Part shown: one piece after another, positions 18,261-20,582 of the stretch
How positions within the stretch are numbered: the stretch's first letter is position 1
Layout of the letters: each line of letters begins with the position of its first letter
Notes under the pieces: generated by a model
What the model was told of the DNA's origin: nothing
Seen by the model: only the letters and a program-made list of their open reading frames with translations
Database searches by the model: none
Position numbers and translations under genes: made by a program
Source of the DNA: Alphaproteobacteria bacterium
GTDB lineage: Bacteria; Pseudomonadota; Alphaproteobacteria; Sphingomonadales; Sphingomonadaceae
Assembly (NCBI GenBank): GCA_016650315.1
Contig: JAENVZ010000239.1
Span: 1-20,582, forward strand
Direction of reading: 5' to 3'
DNA: 20,582 nucleotides

Positions 18261-18884
18261 ATGTCTTTTGTATTGCCTGCACTTCCCTATGCCATACATG
18301 CCTTTGGTGAGATCATATCCGAGGAAACCTTCAGCTATCATCATGGCATGCACCACAATGCGTATGTGGTAAAAGCCAATGAACTTGTTCCACAGGCTGG
18401 CCTTGAAGGAGCAAGCCTGTCTCATGCGATCAAGTCTGCCAAGGAAATGGGGAAGGCAGACCTGTTCAATCAGCTTGGCCAGATATGGAACCACAGCTTC
18501 TATTGGCTGGGTCTGAGCCCGGAAAAGCAGAAGCCGACGGGCATGCTGAAAGACATGATCAAGCGCGATTTCGGCAGCACTGATGACATGCTGGCGAAGT
18601 TCAAGGCGGAGGCCGTGGGTCATTTCGCCAGCGGCTGGACCTGGTTGATCCTGAATAACGGTACGCTGGAGATTACGTCCCTGCACGATGCCGACACCCC
18701 GGTCGCGCATGAGGGCATGAAGCCGTTGCTGACGCTCGATGTGTGGGAGCATGCCTATTATGTCGATTATCGCAATGCGCGCCCCGACTATGTCGATGCG
18801 CTGCTGAAAAATGCGATCAACTGGGAATTCGTCGCACGGAATTTGGATGGCGAGGGAGTCAGTCGCGCCGATCAGCCGGGTTGA
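18261..18884 (+). CDS. sodB: Superoxide dismutase, iron type
   Basis: Converts superoxide to hydrogen peroxide and oxygen in the cytoplasm. The 207-residue protein starts MSFVLPALPYA, as in E. coli SodB. Metal ligands are His27, His78 (WNHSFYW), Asp160 and His164 (DVWEHAYYVDY). Gln74, in the position of the FeSOD active-site glutamine, argues for iron rather than manganese. The usual GHFGSGW is GHFASGW here. ATG 18261 has AAGGAG (18246-18251) 9 nt upstream; the frame is open from 18177, but that extension has no family similarity. The 189-nt divergent region before it shows no recognisable Fur or other operator. Confidence 0.96.
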   Translation: MSFVLPALPYAIHAFGEIISEETFSYHHGMHHNAYVVKANELVPQAGLEGASLSHAIKSAKEMGKADLFNQLGQIWNHSFYWLGLSPEKQKPTGMLKDMIKRDFGSTDDMLAKFKAEAVGHFASGWTWLILNNGTLEITSLHDADTPVAHEGMKPLLTLDVWEHAYYVDYRNARPDYVDALLKNAINWEFVARNLDGEGVSRADQPG

Positions 18885-18935
18885 TATTGGGAAGGGGCCG
18901 TGTTTCGAACTTGCCCCCTTCACTCAACATCCGTT

Positions 18936-19049
18936 TGTGTCGAGCCCTTCGACTGCCTGCAAGGCAGGCGCTCAGGATAAACTTCAGCCTTTGGCTGAAG
19001 TCGAGACACATTCGCGCCAAGCAAGCGTCCCTCGACTTCGCTCGGGACG
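18936..19049. repeat. Cluster of palindromic repeats between sodB and yciB
   Basis: Several inverted repeats are packed together. TGTGTC (18936-18941) pairs with GACACA (19005-19010) and encloses TGCCT/AGGCA (18954-18966) and a perfect 9-bp stem ACTTCAGCC/GGCTGAAGT (18981-19001). CGTCCC/GGGACG (19026-19049) lies after it. The TCGACTTCGCTCGGGACGA segment is, from memory, typical of dispersed repeats in sphingomonads; its reverse strand reads FVPSEVEG, a hallmark of spurious repeat ORFs. It may also serve as a 3'-end barrier for the two converging genes. Confidence 0.75.
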
Positions 19050-19076
19050 AATGGGTTTGATGGATACGTTGTAGCA

Positions 19077-19700
19077 TCACCCCTGCGGCGGCAGCGTTTC
19101 GCCGATTTCCTCGCTGTCGACCTTGTCACCGATGTCCAGCCCGTGACGCAGCAGCATCGGTATATTGGCTAGGGCGAAGAGGAAGGACAGGCCGGTTACC
19201 GCCCAGACTTTCAATGTCAGCCATGTGTCGAACGTCAGAGATGCGCGCATCCCTTCGTTCAAAAGCGCCATAAAGGCGAAAAACAAGGCCCAGTTGCGCG
19301 ACAGCTTCAACCAGCCTGTTTCGTCCAGCCCGTCATAGGCCGCCTGCAACAGGTATTTGAGCAGCGGCTTTCCCTTTGCCAGACCGCCAAACAGCATCAG
19401 CGCGAAAAATGTGTAGATCACGGTGGGCTTGATCTGGATGAAGTGCTCATCATGGAAATAAATGGTAAGGCTGCCAAAGCCCAGCACCAGCACCGCCGAT
19501 AGCCAGAGCATCGGCGATACCTTGCCCAGCTTCACTTTGGACAGGATGACCGCCACGACGATGGCCGCCATGAAAGCCGCCGTGCCCACGATGATTCCCA
19601 CAAATTTATAGGTAAGGAAAAAGACCAGAAGCGGCCCAAAGTCGAGTAGCAGGCCGATATTGCCATGCTGTTTTTTCGGTGTCTGTTGGGTGTCAGTCAT
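19077..19700 (-). CDS. yciB: Septation protein A / YciB family membrane protein
   Basis: The 207-residue product is a polytopic inner-membrane protein with about five to six hydrophobic segments. LLLDFGPLLVFFLTYKFVGIIVGTAAFM, IKPTVIYTFFALMLFGGL and LSRNWALFFAFMALLNE identify the YciB/IspZ (intracellular septation A) family, linked to envelope integrity and division. I chose ATG 19700, which overlaps the ftsY stop (ATGACTGA, 8 nt); a TTG at 19715 would add five residues. The overlap implies translational coupling with ftsY, a pairing common in alphaproteobacteria. Confidence 0.92.
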   Translation of the reverse strand: MTDTQQTPKKQHGNIGLLLDFGPLLVFFLTYKFVGIIVGTAAFMAAIVVAVILSKVKLGKVSPMLWLSAVLVLGFGSLTIYFHDEHFIQIKPTVIYTFFALMLFGGLAKGKPLLKYLLQAAYDGLDETGWLKLSRNWALFFAFMALLNEGMRASLTFDTWLTLKVWAVTGLSFLFALANIPMLLRHGLDIGDKVDSEEIGETLPPQG

Positions 19701-20582
19701 AGGCTGTTCCGGCAATCGCTCTGGCTAGTTCGTGGGCGTCGAAGGGGCGGAGATCGTCAATGGTTTCTCCAACCCCAATGGCGTGGATAGGGAGTTTGTA
19801 TTTTTCCGCCGCAGCCACCAATACGCCCCCGCGCGCTGTGCCGTCCAGCTTTGTCATGACAAGGCCGGTGACGCCCGCCATCTCCTGAAATACCTCGATC
19901 TGGGAAAGGGCATTCTGCCCGGTCGTGGCGTCGAGCACCAGCACGACATCATGCGGCGCGGCTGGATTGAGCCGCCCCAGTACGCGGCGGATCTTGGCCA
20001 GTTCGTCCATCAGTTCGCGTTTGTTTTGCAACCGTCCGGCGGTATCGACAATCAACACATCAATGCCCGTCGCGGTGGCCTGTTTCACCGCCTCATAGAC
20101 AATACCTGCCGCATCGCCGCCTTCCTTGCCGGTGACGATGGGAACGCCCAGACGTTCGGCCCAGACCTTGAGCTGCCCGATGGCGGCCGCGCGGAACGTA
20201 TCGCCTGCGGCCAGCATCACGCCATAATCCTGCTCCTGGAAAAGATGCGCGAGCTTGGCAATCGTGGTGGTCTTGCCAGAACCATTGACGCCGATCACCA
20301 ATATGACCTGCGGGCGAGGGAATGCCTCTATTTCCAGCGGCTTGGCGATGGGTTCAAGCACCTGTGCGATTTCCTCGGCGACGATTTCGCGCACATAATC
20401 CTCGGTCAGTTCCTTGTTGAACCGGCCCTTGGCCAAGCGTTCACGGATACGTCCCGCCATGGCCGGACCAAGATCAGAGAGGATCAGTGCTTCCTCGATC
20501 TCATCCAGCGTATCGTCATCAAGTGCGGCCTTGGTGAACAGGCCGGTCAAATTTTCGCTCAGGCGGTCGGAGGTGCGGCGGA
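19693..20582 (-). CDS. ftsY: Signal recognition particle receptor FtsY (5' part outside window)
   Basis: SRP-receptor GTPase that docks ribosome-SRP complexes at the membrane for co-translational insertion. The NG domain is visible: N-domain helices (DDDTLDEIEEALILSDLG), the P-loop GVNGSGKTTTIAKLA, DTFRAAA, DTAGR and TKLDGTARGG, ending EIDDL-type GVGETIDDLRPFDAHEL. The frame remains open to the window edge: codons beyond the internal TTG at 20550 read RRTSDRLSEN before LTGLFTK, which is typical FtsY sequence. The true start and any acidic A domain therefore lie outside. It precedes yciB with an 8-nt overlap. Confidence 0.96.
   Translation of the reverse strand, partial: RRTSDRLSENLTGLFTKAALDDDTLDEIEEALILSDLGPAMAGRIRERLAKGRFNKELTEDYVREIVAEEIAQVLEPIAKPLEIEAFPRPQVILVIGVNGSGKTTTIAKLAHLFQEQDYGVMLAAGDTFRAAAIGQLKVWAERLGVPIVTGKEGGDAAGIVYEAVKQATATGIDVLIVDTAGRLQNKRELMDELAKIRRVLGRLNPAAPHDVVLVLDATTGQNALSQIEVFQEMAGVTGLVMTKLDGTARGGVLVAAAEKYKLPIHAIGVGETIDDLRPFDAHELARAIAGTAYD

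Overview
The window looks like chromosomal core sequence from an alphaproteobacterium, most likely Sphingomonadales (inferred from protein character, the rbfA-truB-rpsO-pnp and ftsY-yciB neighbourhoods, and several kinds of short palindromic repeat). No replicon-level mobile element, phage, CRISPR array, tRNA or rRNA was found. Nearly all genes are housekeeping genes.

Layout. (1) 1-4425, plus strand: rbfA, truB, rpsO and pnp, the classic ribosome-maturation/RNA-decay cluster that normally follows nusA-infB. Clear intrinsic terminators follow rpsO and pnp. Palindromic repeats lie before rbfA, inside the truB reading frame, and between rpsO and pnp. (2) 4500-9195, plus: bamD (outer-membrane assembly lipoprotein), recN (DNA-break repair) and ligA (NAD-dependent ligase), with a 100-nt inverted-repeat element between recN and ligA. 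(3) 9336-10736: a tandem-PilZ protein (plus) meets a DUF2459/TIGR02117 protein (minus) with 3 nt between stops. (4) 10771-14035: phhA (plus) converges on a minus-strand pair, a soluble chemoreceptor-like protein followed by prmA. (5) 14123-16878: sdhC-sdhD-sdhA with 1-nt stop/start overlaps and a plausible sigma70-type promoter, but no sdhB downstream. (6) 16947-18071, minus: sufE and a membrane protein resembling the N-terminal domain of PuuD. (7) 18261-18884: sodB, then a repeat-rich convergent gap. (8) 19077-20582, minus: ftsY (5' end outside the window) overlapping yciB/ispZ.

The most unusual observation is an approximately 90-nt paired palindrome (REP-like inverted pair) inserted in frame in truB. 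It adds about 30 residues of repeat-encoded peptide to an essential-type RNA-modifying enzyme. A related palindrome with the same hairpin architecture lies in the rpsO-pnp gap, and an unrelated hairpin contains the presumed ribosome binding site of rbfA. Three consecutive RNA-metabolism genes therefore each carry a strong RNA hairpin in a potentially functional position. Other points are a globin-coupled-sensor-like receptor without an obvious proximal haem histidine, a PuuD-like protein without its cytochrome domain, and an sdh operon without sdhB. Everything here was read by eye; no database search or folding program was run.
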